Assembly (NCBI RefSeq): GCF_000972845.2
Contig: NC_040018.1
Location: forward strand, 4,241,022-4,305,021
DNA from: Larimichthys crocea
Taxonomy: Eukaryota; Chordata; Actinopteri; Sciaenidae
Length of the DNA stretch: 64,000 nt
Direction: 5' to 3'
Every line of letters starts with the position of its first letter. Within the stretch, counting starts at the first letter, position 1. The notes under the pieces were generated by a model. The model searched no databases, had not been told where the DNA came from, and saw nothing but the letters and a program-made list of their open reading frames with translations. The position numbers and the translations under genes were made by a program. Shown piece after piece: positions 24,443 through 36,172 of this stretch.

Positions 24443-25387
24443 AGTGACACGGTCATATGGATGTTTATTAACATGCAGAAACGTATTAATAAAATGTGAT
24501 TAATGCAGAGTAACAGCTTCTACTTCACCCACATGATGATCATGACTCTGGGTCAAGGATAAGCCTCATTATGCAGCAGAAGAAGCCAAATCAAATGTTT
24601 TATTCTGCTCACTTGGCCGTGCTGTAAATTGACTTTGCTGAACGTGATTATATATTTTTTTACACACTTCTCAACAGTCTTATTAAGCGCTGACTTCACA
24701 TATTTTTTGGGGGTGTGGGTGTGTGAGGAGGGTGCTGATTATGTAAGTCATTTACATTTCCTCCAATTTGGAGAGTGACTGGCTCAGCGAAGTGAGAGAC
24801 TTTGAGTCTCAGTTTTCGCTTTCAAGCTCCCCTCAGACTAATACTGAAGAGTTGTGTGAAATAAAATCTCTCGCTGAGCCGCCTCTCGGCTTTTAGGAGA
24901 CGTCACCGGTGCATCTGTTGTAAAGAAGGAGCGACTATGAGAGGACGCACATCAGGGTAAAGCTCCTGTGTGCTGACAAGAGCCTCACATGCGGCTCTTA
25001 TCCCTCCGCATGCGGATACAGTACCGTACACCACACGCGTCACTCCGTCTGCCACTCACTTGCTCACTCAGGCTTACTTCAGCCCTCGCACGCTCCCCGA
25101 GGCGTAGCGCCTTAACATCTGGCTCTCCCATCCTTTTCTCTCTTCTGGGTCACATCTCATTCAGGCAGAGGAGATTCGTAGTCCTTAGGTGTTTAGATCC
25201 TCTCCAAGGTGGTTTGACCAGCTGGCTTTTGATCCTCTAGGGTGTTGGAGTGTATCTGTTTGACAGCAGTAGGGAGGTTGTGTATCCCAAAGGATGGCAA
25301 CAGGGTTGCAGCTGTACACATGGAATCAGGAGGAGTTGTGGAAGGCATGATACTACCTTTTTTGACAGTATAGTGGATGTCATATAT

Positions 25388-25755
25388 TGCCTAGGTTTCT
25401 GAAGAGCTGTTTTGAAGCTGAAAATCTGTGCCCCTGGCTCACATCTGTATCAGCACCCACCTGTCAATCAAAGGCAGCCACACTGTTAATCCTGCCTTAG
25501 TATAATCTGAACAGGTGAGTTGTATATAAATTCACCCTCAGTACAGTTGTCATGAACGGGGAAATTAGCTACAGAGACCAAAACAGTTTTTTGTACCAGG
25601 CTGTAAACATGTTTATTTCTGCTGTGAAGTTGGACATTTGAACATGGGGACTTATGGAAGACTGACTTGTTCTGAAGACAGTCTCAAGTGGACGTTAGAG
25701 GAACTGGCACTTCCACATTGGCTTCACTTCACAGCCACCCAGGTTATAGCTTGGT
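25388..25755 (+). repeat. Family A interspersed repeat, copy 2
   Basis: Nearly identical to copy 1 across a 60-bp core (about 25592-25655) and similar elsewhere. It begins CTAGGTTTCTGAAGAGCTG and ends after GGCTTCACTTCACAGCCAC. Confidence 0.8.
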
Positions 25756-26826
25756 TTTGCCAGCACACTCTGTGATTTTATCTTGTGAACGCAATAACCT
25801 AAGAAACAGTTAATATTCAAACAACTTCCAGTGCAGAGTACGAATATCGTCCACATATTATGTTTGGGAAGGATGTGCACATACTTTATGGTAGATGCTG
25901 TTAGAAATGCTTTGAGAAACAAATCTCTACATGAGAAATGCCATGAATTAAAAAGGCAACATGGTTTTGTCTAATTTACGACTGAAACCTGACTACGTGT
26001 TCATTTCAAACCTTTATTTTACTTTATTAAAACTAATCTTACCATCAGATCATGTTTCTTTGCATAAGGTCTGAAAATTAAGGCAAGGAACTGAATGAAA
26101 TCTTGACAAAAGAGAGCTGCTTCTTCAGTTTGAACTCCCTTGCTGAAATAATGTTAATTTGACCGTCATATTAGATTAAGCTGTTACTTCTTTGCAGAAA
26201 TAAGAAAGGCTGTGAATTAAAAAGAAGACATGGCTTCATTTGATTTCTCACTGAGACCTAGACAGGAGGGAGATTATGTTCATTTTCAGCTTCTTTTCCT
26301 GAAGCTAATTCAAACTGTCATTTCTCTGCAGAAAGGCTGACAAAACTGATTTCTCTATTAAAATAGTGTAAAAGGTAATAAATTAAAGGGAAAACATCGT
26401 TTTCATTAGTAGTATAGGAAGTATCCAGATCATTTTAAAAGTTAAAGTTGTAGTACCGCCCTTCTATAAAACTTTACTTGTCATGCAGGATGACCTGTAT
26501 GTGCTGTATGATGATGATCATTATAGTTTTTCAGAGCTCTGAGCTTCCAGTCTGGACAGAGTCACCTAAGAGGACAACTAGCTGCATAGTTCTAGGTAAC
26601 AAGAGCTACAGTTGGCAGCAGTTCACCATTTCTGGGACTCTTTTAGCTCGGACACCCTGAACACAAACATTACACCTTATAATACTGCACAATAAAGACC
26701 AACACTTTGGTTTAATTTAACACAATAAGCAGTGTCCTAAATAAGGGATTTTTGTTTGATCGCTCTCTTCGTTTGTCTTCTCTGCTTCAGCATCCTCTTT
26801 GGTCTTTTTACTTTTGTCATTATGTC

Positions 26827-26846
26827 ATTATTATTATTATTATTAT
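26827..26846. repeat. (ATT)n microsatellite
   Basis: Six to seven ATT units adjoining family G copy 2. Confidence 0.9.
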
Positions 26847-27230
26847 GTCATTTACATTGCCCACTTGCACAGCTCCGGTTCTGGCACAACACCAGCCCCA
26901 CTCGCTACCAGTATTAGCCCGCGCCCTGGGCCTGAAAACCTCCTCTTCGTGGTGGTCTAAAACACCTGTGGTACAAACACTTACACTGCCCCAATGCAAT
27001 GAGCTCACAGTCTGGGTAGCCCCGCTGAAAAAAACTGAGCTAACGCTACCTAACAACAGTTTACTGTATATCAGGACTCTGTAAATCCCAAAGAGTAGCT
27101 GGAGGACATCAGAGTGAAAACCAGAAAACATTTTCTCTATAAAACATGATCCAGTTTTTATCAAAAGCAGTGAAATATTTGGTGGTGTGTGACACAAAGT
27201 TACATAGTGCAGAAACAGACGTTCACGCCA
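26840..27230 (+). repeat. Family G repeat, copy 2
   Basis: Second member of the pair described at 15205, same orientation and longer because of inserted bases in its second half. An ATT microsatellite (26827-26846) abuts its left end. Confidence 0.6.
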
Positions 27231-27577
27231 CAGAGAGGGAATGATGCTTTAAGGTCACCAAACTGAGTGCACGTTTGTCTTTTCTGGGCCGACCTTCAGT
27301 CACTCCCAGCGGACGGTAAAATAATGTGCAGTGTTTTTCCATTTTATTCTTTAACGTGGACAGAGAGTGAAGAACTGGATTCAGTTCAGTCCTTTTGAAA
27401 ATTATTTATTTTAATATGATGTAATGTTTGTTTTGTTTGAGGGAAACTTCCTGGAAGCCAGCAAGTATTGGACTGGAACAGACTCAGTCTGGCCTTAAGT
27501 TTTTACATTTTTGTCCAAGTATTGTTGGAAGTGGACGTGTGCGCACAGATGATGGTATAAAAATTGTTCATGTTTAA

Positions 27578-27619
27578 AATAAACTGTTGGACCTAAAGAG
27601 TTTTATAAAAAAAAAAAAA
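27578..27619 (+). other. AATAAA followed by genomic A13: retrocopy-like 3' end
   Basis: AATAAA at 27578-27583 is followed 23 bases later by 13 adenines (27607-27619). That spacing is what a reverse-transcribed, polyadenylated mRNA leaves behind. The preceding 350 bp reads like a 3' UTR with no recognisable coding frame. It could also be a chance A-run or a true gene end. Confidence 0.35.
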
Positions 27620-28249
27620 GATCAAACAAACTGTTGTGTGTTATTCAGTCTGACTTAAGTGAAATAAATGACTAAAACTCAAAGAAATTAGGCCAAATTT
27701 GCAGTATTAACACTTTGCATGGATATTTTTGTGTACGATAAAAGTTAAATGATTTGGCAGTGAGAGTGATTACGCAAACACTGTCAACGCGTGCTTATGA
27801 CGTCTGTACTCCTTGTTGCTGAGGCCTACTCCATCCAACATTCGCACCCTCTTCCGCTCTGGAAAACCAATTATTACTGGTTGATGTGTAACCACATTTA
27901 AAAACTTTGGTTTCTTGCAAATTATGAAGAGATTTACTTGGCAGTTATAGGCTTAATCAGCATCGTGTGAACTCATTTTGCAAGCAGTTGAATGTAACAG
28001 ATGTTCATTTCTACATAAAAGTCCTGCACTCCAGCTTAAATTAAATAATTTAACTGCTTAATATCACTCCAGCAAGTTGGTTCAGCTGAATACATTTTTT
28101 AGATTTCAAACCCATTCGTGTTTTTTGGTAATTCCTCCGTTAGTGTACTATGTACTTCTCGATGTAGTGCGCCAATTTAGAATTTTTTCTGCCAAAATAT
28201 AAATATAAAGTATATGTACACCTAAAATGTGTATATTGCGGTATTCTTT

Positions 28250-28585
28250 GCAGCTGCCTCAGCACCAGCTTCCACTACGAAGCCAAAACGTCCACTCTAG
28301 GCTGGCTATAGAACCAGTCAATCTCCAGAAGTCCCCATGTTAAAATAACCTCACGGCAAGACAGGTAGGTGCCGTTACAGATGGCTTGTTTGTGCACTCT
28401 GATATTCACCTCGCCTCAGGTCCATCAATGCTCCGCGTTTTTGTCCTTTTTAAGATTAGCCAGGAGGCAGAAGAGGCTGGGCTAGAAGAGCCGCCACACT
28501 CTGAGCTTCTCAATGTCTCTTCAGAAACCCGTGAGCGACGTCACGGATACACCATCCATTCTTTATACTGTCGATGGTGTGAACT
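28250..28585 (-). repeat. Family A interspersed repeat, copy 3 (inverted, internally deleted)
   Basis: Read in reverse it runs from an ACCATCGACAGTATAAAGAA end through CTGAAGAGAC to AGCCTAGAGTGGACG. It lacks the GTAAACATGTTTATTT core found in copies 1, 2 and 4, so it carries an internal deletion. Confidence 0.65.
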
Positions 28586-29139
28586 CAAAATAGCAAGTGT
28601 GAGAGTGAAATTAAGACGCCTATTAAAATAATTCGACTGAGCCAGTATATTCTTTTTTTTAAAGGTGATAATGGCATTGCATTAGTCAGCACAGGCTCCT
28701 TTTGTGTCTGTGTGGGGTTATATATATAAATATATAACAGTTTAAAATCTTTTAAATGCTGTAGGTGCACTTGATTTATCTGTTTGATAGCATCTCGACA
28801 GTGTTGAGGGTCAATGACTCCGAGCCACAGCTGATTAGAACCACCAGGGGCATTAAATGTGCATTAAAAGATTTTCTAAAGTGGATAATAAAATGCTTAT
28901 CGACATGCTAGGATTAGACCACAGGGTGAGATGAGGATGTAGATTTATTTTTGTAATATCTCAAACTTTCAATCAGAAAATGTGCTCGTGCAGGTAAAAT
29001 CATAATTAAAGGTAAGATCACAGACACAGAAAAATACAGAGCATGTAACACGAGCTATTGTGTTATTATTATTGGAGCTTTGAGCTCTGGGTGCACCTGC
29101 ACTCAACGGGTGCTTGAAGGAAGAGGAGATAGATTAGTT

Positions 29140-29335
29140 TTACCTGTCCATGATCGTCCACTAATCAGATGATCGGTGGTTCAATCCCCAGCTGCTGCAG
29201 TCTGCATGTCGTAGTGTCCTTGGGCAAGATACTAAACTCCAAATTGCTCCCTATAGGCTGCGCCATCAGTGTGTGAATGATTAGCTCCCAAAAACCGATG
29301 AACAGTTGGCACTTTGCATGGCAGCCAATGCGGCA
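29140..29335 (+). repeat. SINE family B, copy 1
   Basis: The head CACTAATCAGATGATCGG is followed by a clean RNA polymerase III B box GGTTCAATCCCC (about 29179-29190) and a body GGGCAAGATACTAAACTCC, AAATTGCTCC, CATCAGTGTGTGAATG. It shares head, body and TGGCACTTTGCATGGCAGCC with 39500-39722. tRNA-derived by its B box. Confidence 0.75.
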
Positions 29336-29600
29336 GTAGCTCCGTCCATAGGGACTTGGCTTGTGAACCAGAGGGTGGCCTGTTCAAATCCAGCATGGAC
29401 CAAAGTATGGAGGGTGGTTGCTGGAGAGGAGCCAGTTCACCTCCTGGGCACTGACTTGAGCAAGGTACCAAACCCCTAACTGCTCCCAGGGTGCAGTTAG
29501 GGGTCATCACTCATCACTCCACCATCATCACTCATCACTCCACCATCTCTCTACATTTGCATCTCTATAGGATTTTGTGTATTTGTTGCTGTGTATATAT
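29336..29600 (+). repeat. tRNA-derived SINE of a second family, copied next to SINE B
   Basis: Starts near CAGTAGCTCCGTCCATAGGG, an A-box region, followed by GGCCTGTTCAAATCC as B box (about 29387-29399) and the body CCAGTTCACCTCCTGGGCAC and GAGCAAGGTACC. This matches a widespread teleost SINE. It is decayed, with a duplicated ATCACTCATCACTCCACC near 29506-29548. Confidence 0.7.
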
Positions 29601-29639
29601 ATGTAAAAAGTGAGTGAAAAAAACAGTACAATCCGTTTT

Positions 29640-29960
29640 CTTGTGTATTTAATCCCTGTGTTCTTTGTTTTCACTGTCAGTTTGTCTTTGTTTCACGTTC
29701 ACACGTCCAAGTCTGGTTCTGACTACTTCTTTGTTATGTTGGACCTTTTCTGTTTCATGGATTTTGCATATAACTTGCTCCTTTGCAGATTTGTTTGCCT
29801 GTTTGGACTGCCCTTCTTGGTTTTTGACTGAGCCTGCCTGACTACCTGTGAACTTTGTACATTCAGTTTTGCATTAAACCATCCTTCTGCACCAGTTATA
29901 CCTCTGTAGTCTGTGTGCCGCTCCTATTCTTTGTATTCCTGGTTACCCTACTTGAACTTT
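29640..29960 (+). repeat. Possible interspersed repeat 3' end
   Basis: T/C-rich sequence with TTTGCCTGTTTGGACTGCCC, GACTGAGCCTGCCTGACTACC and ATTAAA before CTCTGTAGTCTGTGTGCCGC. This resembles the end of a common teleost interspersed repeat. Class unknown; low confidence. Confidence 0.35.
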
Positions 29961-31967
29961 GGAACATTTTCTCTTTGATTTTTCTAACCGATAAGTAATA
30001 AAGTCAAGTTTTTCTGCTCTTCAGGAGGTAACTGCATTGGGATTAGGAAATTCTGATGACTATTTTATTGGGAGGGACTCTCAGGCACACAGACTAAAGA
30101 TGAGTCTCTAATCCCTGCTCATTTACAAATCAACATAAACTGAACTCAAACGACACTCACTGTGCACACGTACAGTATGAACTCTGATTAAGGTAGTTAA
30201 AGTATTATTAAAGTAACCCAATGTGTCCTCCTTTGTAAGTAAAAGTTCTTAAGCTACTGTAATTAATAATTTTACAACATAAGTATTAAATGACAATGTG
30301 AAAGGAGTCACTCGTAGTGATGAACCTACAGAAAATTATCACCTGAACCTGCAGCTCTTTTCTACTTTATGGAGCATTAAATTGAGTTACAGATCATTGT
30401 TTGGCCGTCCAGCCACAACTTTACTTCGTTGGTTTGTTCTCACTGCTCTCATACTTTGTTTTCAGCACTGCAGACAGCTGTTTTCAGAGGCAAAGCTCTA
30501 AAAACCCACTGTACACTCCCTGTTCTGTTAGCTGGTGAACATAGTGGAGCATTTTAAAGAGCTGGATATTTCTCTTGGGAGTTGGGAAAGATCAAAAAGA
30601 TAGTGAATATTAGACTAACGTGATAATGTTTCTCCGGAACTGCTGGATGCGTAAATAAGCAAGTGTCCACCAGATCAGTTTAAAATCTGATAATACAGTA
30701 AGTCAATGTGACAAAATTGTGCAAAAAAGTGCAGTTTTATTGAAAGTTTGCGTAGAAATATAGAAATATTATCAGCTAAATGTACTCAACTGTACCAGTG
30801 CTCTGCTTGGTCAGTAGGATCCCAGCAGACGGAAGGAGACTGGACAAGGGCAGCCCAGATCTGCCCTGGATGATCTCTGGACTCCATAAAGGAGGTGTGA
30901 AAGAAAAGGATGATGGCAACACCTCCCACTGTAGTACATGAAAACCTGGGAGCACTGGGCAGCTCATGCGGGGACTGAACTGCTCAACTCACAGTGTGTG
31001 AAGAAGCACTGGCGGATTCGCCGCTGTTCTCAGAAGACCAAAAGAACTACTAGGCTACAATTCAACCAGACGACTCAACTGTTCAACATCTCTGCACATG
31101 GATCCGAATCATGCCATTGTCCCCAATTCAGACATTTGTCCATGTTTGTTATCCACTCCATAATCTAATGTTTCTTCCATGTCTGCAGAAAAAGATCAGT
31201 CCTTCCATCCACATACTATCTTAATTTTTCAGAGTCAGAACCTCAGAGATCAGAGATTGCCACATAAGAATAGATGGAGGGTCTCCCCCACCCGCTTCCC
31301 TATAATGGCTTTTATTGCCTGCATTAAAAGCGATTGACCCACTTCTTTATGTTGTTTAAGAGAGTCAGGGACATTTCCAAGCAGACACAAAAGTGTATTT
31401 GCTGATACCTGTTGACCTATTGCTGTGCTGATGTTTACACATACTGCTCTCTAGAATAATGTTGCATTCTCAGTAAACAGTCTCCTCGTGAGTTCATAAT
31501 TTCAATCACTAGTTTTAAGCTTCATTCCAAGCAGCATGGTGTTCATTTTAAAGTCACAGTCCCATTCAGACTAAAAACAGACAATAAAGCACAGCACATT
31601 TTAGAGCGTGGCTACCTTCACTACCAACCCAACACACCTTTTTCAAAATGGCAGTTAGTTGGAAGTTTGAAGTGCTTACATTTCACTCTGCTGCTCTCAT
31701 GGAGCATTTGATTAATAAGCTAACCTGTCAACAGCTTGACATATTGTTAATTGGTTTATTAGAAATATCATTTCAAGGTGGAGATTTTCTCAGGAGCTAC
31801 AGAAACTCTCCATAAAGGTAAGCAGCTACGGATTGTGTTGGAAAATATCTGCTTTTGCCATGGGTCATTTTAGCTTTAGATGTGCTGTTGGTATTATTGC
31901 TGGCTTTTTTTTATTGGCATCTGTTGTCTGCTAAATTCAGCTTTTATGCTGTTTACATAATGTAAAT

Positions 31968-31975
31968 GAATTTAC
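31968..31975. repeat. Target-site duplication GAATTTAC, left
   Basis: Identical to 32959-32966 on the other side of the hAT element; 8 bp is the hAT hallmark. Confidence 0.92.
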
Positions 31976-32082
31976 TAGTGCTGTCAAAATTAACGCGTTA
32001 ATTTTGTCGATTAATTTAAAAGAATTAACGCGTTAAAAAAAATTAACGCAATTAACGCGGTTTTGTTTACTTCCGGTGGCGG

Positions 32083-32094
32083 CCGCCATTTTGG
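32083..32094 (+). promoter_or_regulatory. YY1-like motif GCCGCCATTTTG in hAT element
   Basis: Matches the core GCCATnTTG of the YY1 zinc-finger protein. It lies 110 bp inside the element next to TTCCGGTGGCGG, which also resembles an ETS/YY1 promoter context. It may be part of the ancestral transposase promoter. Occupancy is not shown by sequence. Confidence 0.5.
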
Positions 32095-32267
32095 ATGTGG
32101 CAAAGTAGAGCTTTGTTTCCCAGATATATTAGTGTGTGTGTGAACGGGTGTATAAGAGGCATTAACTTAAAGCCCTCACGGAGACTGCGCCCTGGGCCGT
32201 CGCCCACATTGCCCATAGCTAAAACCGGCCCTGCTTGTATTAGTTTACGGGCAGATCTGCCACATCC

Positions 32268-32277
32268 AATATGGCGG
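32268..32277 (-). promoter_or_regulatory. Second YY1-like motif (AATATGGCGG) in hAT element
   Basis: Inverse-orientation match to the same core (AAnATGGCG). A further ATGGCGG follows the minisatellite at 32487-32493. Confidence 0.45.
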
Positions 32278-32322
32278 ACACGGTAACGTATCGCAGCAAC
32301 GGACCAACCTGCTCAGTGAGGC

Positions 32323-32489
32323 GTCTATGTCTATATGTCTATGATCTATCCTAACTAAAGGAGAGTCTATGTATATGTCTATGATCTATCCTAACTAAAG
32401 GAGAGTCTATGTGTCTATGATCTATCCTAACTAAAGGAGAGTCTATGTATATATGTCTATGATCTATCCTAACTAAAGGAGAGTCTATG
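32323..32489 (+). repeat. Four-unit minisatellite inside the hAT element
   Basis: Four imperfect copies, about 36-44 bp each, of a unit containing GTCTATG, a short variable TATATGTC block and ATCTATCCTAACTAAAGGAGA. Copies differ mainly in the number of TATG/TATA steps. The array ends directly before the transposase start region. Confidence 0.93.
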
Positions 32490-32497
32490 GCGGAAAG

Positions 32498-32650
32498 ATG
32501 GATAAGGACTTTTAGGGGTAACATTTCATTTTAAAAAGTTGCCCGATGGCTCCTTGGACAAAAACAAGGCAATTTGCACAGTTTGCAAAGCCGAATTTAA
32601 ATTCCACAGAAGTAACAGGACTTTAACATATCACCTCAAAGCAAAACACC
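32498..32650 (+). pseudogene. hAT transposase N-terminal remnant with BED zinc finger
   Basis: An ATG at 32498 opens a frame of only five codons before TAG, then a shifted frame from about 32525 encodes a BED finger with spacing C-x2-C-x15-H-x4-H: cysteines at 32575-32577 and 32584-32586, histidines at 32632-32634 and 32647-32649, in the context ICTVCKAEF and YHLKAKHP. BED fingers bind the ends or promoters in hAT/ZBED proteins. The break after the start and loss of everything after the finger make it a dead fragment. Confidence 0.8.
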
Positions 32651-32958
32651 CAATCTACACTACAGGAGTGTGGCACTTGTCAGTATATTTCCTCATTCTG
32701 GCTTTTTTCTGTTTGCACTGTGCATATGTGCACCTTAAGCCAATAAAATGAATGAATTTAAATATACCTTCTCTGTGTTTATTCTACATTAATTTGATCA
32801 TTTTACATAAATAAATATTCATTATAAGCTTCAGTCTCAGAAAAATGCATTTAATTTATTGATACATTTATTGATAGATTAATCACGATTAATCGCGATT
32901 AATTACAGAATTTTTTGCGATTAATTAGTTAATTTTTTTTAATCGATTGACAGCCCTA

Positions 32959-32966
32959 GAATTTAC
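32959..32966. repeat. Target-site duplication GAATTTAC, right
   Basis: Right-hand copy of the 8-bp duplication flanking the hAT element. Confidence 0.92.
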
Positions 32967-34495
32967 ATTGGTCTTAATTTGCATTTCCTATAGAGGCCGA
33001 ATTCATGTTGGTTGATGTTTGGTATTTACAATGCTGTCATGCTGCTGTGAAATATGAATCATGACTCATAAAGATGATGTTTTAGGGAGTTTCTTAGCCC
33101 TGCAATTAAAACCTCACTTCAGTAAACATATGCCAAAAGTAAATACTCAATATGGTCTTTGTGTTGCATTTTTGTGCTGCAGATGTTTAAAGTAGAGATC
33201 ATTTTAACTACTTTATCTGTAATTTAATCCAGTGTGGATTGCATGGAGGTCGCCAAATGGTTTTGGCGTATATAATAAATAACATATTGTGGCAAGCAGT
33301 ACAGAATGAGAAAGACAAGAGGCAGCTCTCAGCGATGTCAGTCCTTTAATGACATTTAATACAAGGTATTGAGTACGTGGACACAACCCGTGAGGAAGGG
33401 TTTGAACTGGAAACCTGCTGCGAGTCGACAGCAATAACCATAACTATGTTAGCAGGCCCAGTTACCTCAATAATATGTAAATGGATCATGATTACTTTGG
33501 GGGGCAGCAACTGTAAAAAGCTGAGAACCATCTACAGCAATGCATCATATCCTTTCATCATTTGTTTGTAGCGTCACTACACGGTTTCCAATGGACAGGA
33601 ACGGTATAAAAATGTGTTTTAATCTAAAAAAAATGACTAGAAATTGTAGTAGAGTAATATTATAAGTAGTAGTATAGTGTAGAATATAAAAGTATATTAT
33701 TGTACAAAATGGAAATAGTCAAGTAAAGTTACTCAAGTTTGTACTTAAATAAATGTATTGAGTTACATTACACATTGTATATTGGCTTTGTTAAAGTGTT
33801 TTGGCTGTGCGCTTAAACACATCAAGTATTTCAATTTTAATTTGTATACCTTAATAATTATTGAGCTAATATGTGTCATCCTGCTGCGGGTGCATATCAA
33901 GTGGACTGTTTGATTTTGATTTATTTATGTGAGTTTATTAGTTTGTGTGTGGCCAGCAGGATAATGGCCACATGTGGATGGTGATGGATGGATGTTGGTT
34001 GGTGTCCACTGAATAGACGGCGTTGAGCTCAAAAGTGAAAGTAGTAAATTAATTGAAATCAACACAAATCAGATGAAGTTATCTGGGTTTGCTAATCAAG
34101 TTATAGTTTTGATTACGATGGGATTTAATGATTTGAAGATAAGGTGTTAAAGTGGCAGCCTTGCTAATGTGACCCTTGTTTTAATCTGATTCATATTATT
34201 CGAGCGTGTAAATGTAAAAATCTAAGCGAGAGCCTTGTAAATGCTCAGTATATTGCCTCACCTGGTTGTGCCTCCCTGAGACTTTCCTCCTCCCTCAGAT
34301 TCAGTCAGGGTGGAATATGACAGTGCATAATATTTCTGCAGTTCTTGCTTTTTTCTTTTTTTGTTGTTGTTGCTGCTTTTTTTTTTTTTCTTATTCCCTG
34401 CATGAGAAGCCAAAAACTGTTGATGGGCTGAAACCTCCAATCTCTGTGTATGTGTCATTGTTGGGGAAAAGAGATAGAGGTGTGGGTGCTGATGG

Positions 34496-34500
<5 letters not shown>

Positions 34501-34526
<26 letters not shown>
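34501..34526. repeat. (GT)n microsatellite
   Basis: Thirteen GT units. Confidence 0.95.
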
Positions 34527-34531
<5 letters not shown>

Positions 34532-36138
34532 GGAGGTGGGGGGGTTGTGAGTTGCTGGGGCGTAAAAAGTCCACTACGATTTGTGACCGTCAACTCTGTG
34601 CCTGCCTGTCAGTGGCAATCCACCTGCATGCTGCACCAAAGGGCGTGCATCTGCTAAGCAGGAACCTGAACGCCTGTTGCTCCCTCTGCATGGCAGTGTG
34701 TGTCTTTGTGACAGGGAAAGTTCAGAAGAGGAAGCTTTGCCTTAACCATTTACCCGTGGCAGCCCAGGGGGCTCCTGCTTGTAGAGCAAGCTCATCTGCT
34801 GGCTGACCACTATTAGCTGTATAGCCAATACAGTGTATGTTATTTAAGTGACAACACTGACTGTGGGTGTGACAGTAGGAGTCCATAATAGACACATTTC
34901 AGCAGGAACTGATTAATAAAAATTGTCTGCGCCTTCTTCATCATCATATTTCACGATACTTCATGAACAGAGCTGATACTGAATGACATGAATTAAGCAA
35001 TATCACATGAAAGGGAGTGATGTTGTACTGAATATCAGTTGTAGGTAGCCGGAGATAATCACAGTGTGCCGATATTCAGTAGAACAGCACGCCTTGAAGT
35101 GTGATATTGCTTTTATACAACAGTTCTACATGCAGCAATTATTGGTTTCCAGTAATAAGTATAAACAGATTGTTTGTGTAGGTCCACACCACTGCTCAGC
35201 TGTTTTGTATCACGTCTGCTGACAGTCGCTTTGGTGGACATATCAGTCTTTTTCTCATCTGGACGTTCTGATTAAAAACGTTAAATATTATCAGAAGGAA
35301 GCAGGAAATCACTTATACACTTTGTCTTTATGGATCACGTTGAAGCCGAATTAACACAAAGTTCGTTGGTATGTGACGTCTGTTATCTTGCATTTCTAGA
35401 GTTATGTGATTTAACAGACAATTAACGGACTGTTAAAATGTCATATTTCTTAAAGGGAGTTTGGTGCAGGGAGCTTTAGTTTGAATTCAAAGTGCAAACA
35501 TGTTTGTTTTTTAGCTAACTGGTAAGTATGGAAAGGTTGTCTGACGTTGACTGCTGTTAGTTACTGGTTTGAATAATGGTTATGTATGGATTACTGATGG
35601 TGGCTGATCAGATTTATTATCAGTATTCAATTACTAATGGTAGTATGCAGTAAATGGTTGATCCTTGTGTGTTTAAACTACTTTAAATCTTTAAATCAAC
35701 GATTGATGATGATGACTGCTAAACGGTTGTTAGGTCTGTGAAGCATGCAGTTAAAAGTCTCAGTGCTGTTACGCTTTATATCAGCACTCATTGAACACCT
35801 CTTGTTCAATCAAATTACTCGGTTGGAGCTAACTGTGTAAATCGAAATAAAGGCTTTACTATGCTTTTTCCATTCACTGTAGAGAGTTTGACACATTTTC
35901 CATGCAGAGACGTGCAGTGAGTTTTCTCACTGTTCACCTTATTCTTCTTCTGTTGTTTTGGACGAAAAGAACCAAAAAAATAAAATAAAAACTCGCGTAC
36001 TGATGCCACAGTTATCTCCGTCGGTCATGTGACAGATGCCTTGCAGGTTCTTGCAGTTGATTTGAGAGGATTTGTGGATTCACTTTAGGTAAAACAGCAG
36101 GCAGGCATGGAGACGGGCATCAACATTTCCTCTCTCTC

Positions 36139-36172
36139 CACACACGCACACGCACACGCACACACACACACA
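36139..36172. repeat. (CA)n/(CACACG)n microsatellite
   Basis: Alternating CACACG then pure CA units. Confidence 0.93.

Larger units (their letters stand above)
21640..31967. other. 10 kb downstream of cd151; no host exon found
   Basis: No open frame here combines splice signals with a recognisable family. The stretch holds microsatellites, family A copies 2 and 3, family G copy 2, a retrocopy-like poly(A) end near 27.6 kb, two SINEs near 29.2-29.6 kb and an unclassified repeat-like stretch at about 29640-29960. The rest is unassigned AT-rich DNA. Confidence 0.6.
31976..32958 (+). mobile_element. Non-autonomous hAT DNA transposon (983 bp) with BED-finger remnant
   Basis: The element is bounded by terminal inverted repeats TAGTGCTGTCAA and TTGACAGCCCTA (11 of 12 matching when paired) and by a perfect 8-bp target duplication GAATTTAC at 31968-31975 and 32959-32966, as expected for hAT. 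Subterminal regions are rich in TTAACGCGTTAA and CGATTAATT words. Inside are two YY1-like motifs, a four-unit minisatellite (32323-32489), a broken transposase start, a BED zinc-finger fragment and an AATAAA (32742-32747). The catalytic region and dimerisation domain are missing, so it cannot move by itself. Confidence 0.92.

Noticed and set aside
29179..29399. B-box sequences that could signal tRNA genes
   Set aside because: No cloverleaf can be formed with an anticodon arm and acceptor stem; they belong to SINEs.
31794..31817. 24-bp micro-exon candidate between TTTTCTCAG and GGTAAGC
   Set aside because: No flanking exons in a shared phase; chance occurrence of splice consensus is likely in 42 kb.
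32323..32489. Regular repeats with variable spacers, superficially CRISPR-like
   Set aside because: The variable parts are short TATG steps, not unique spacers, and the host is a vertebrate.
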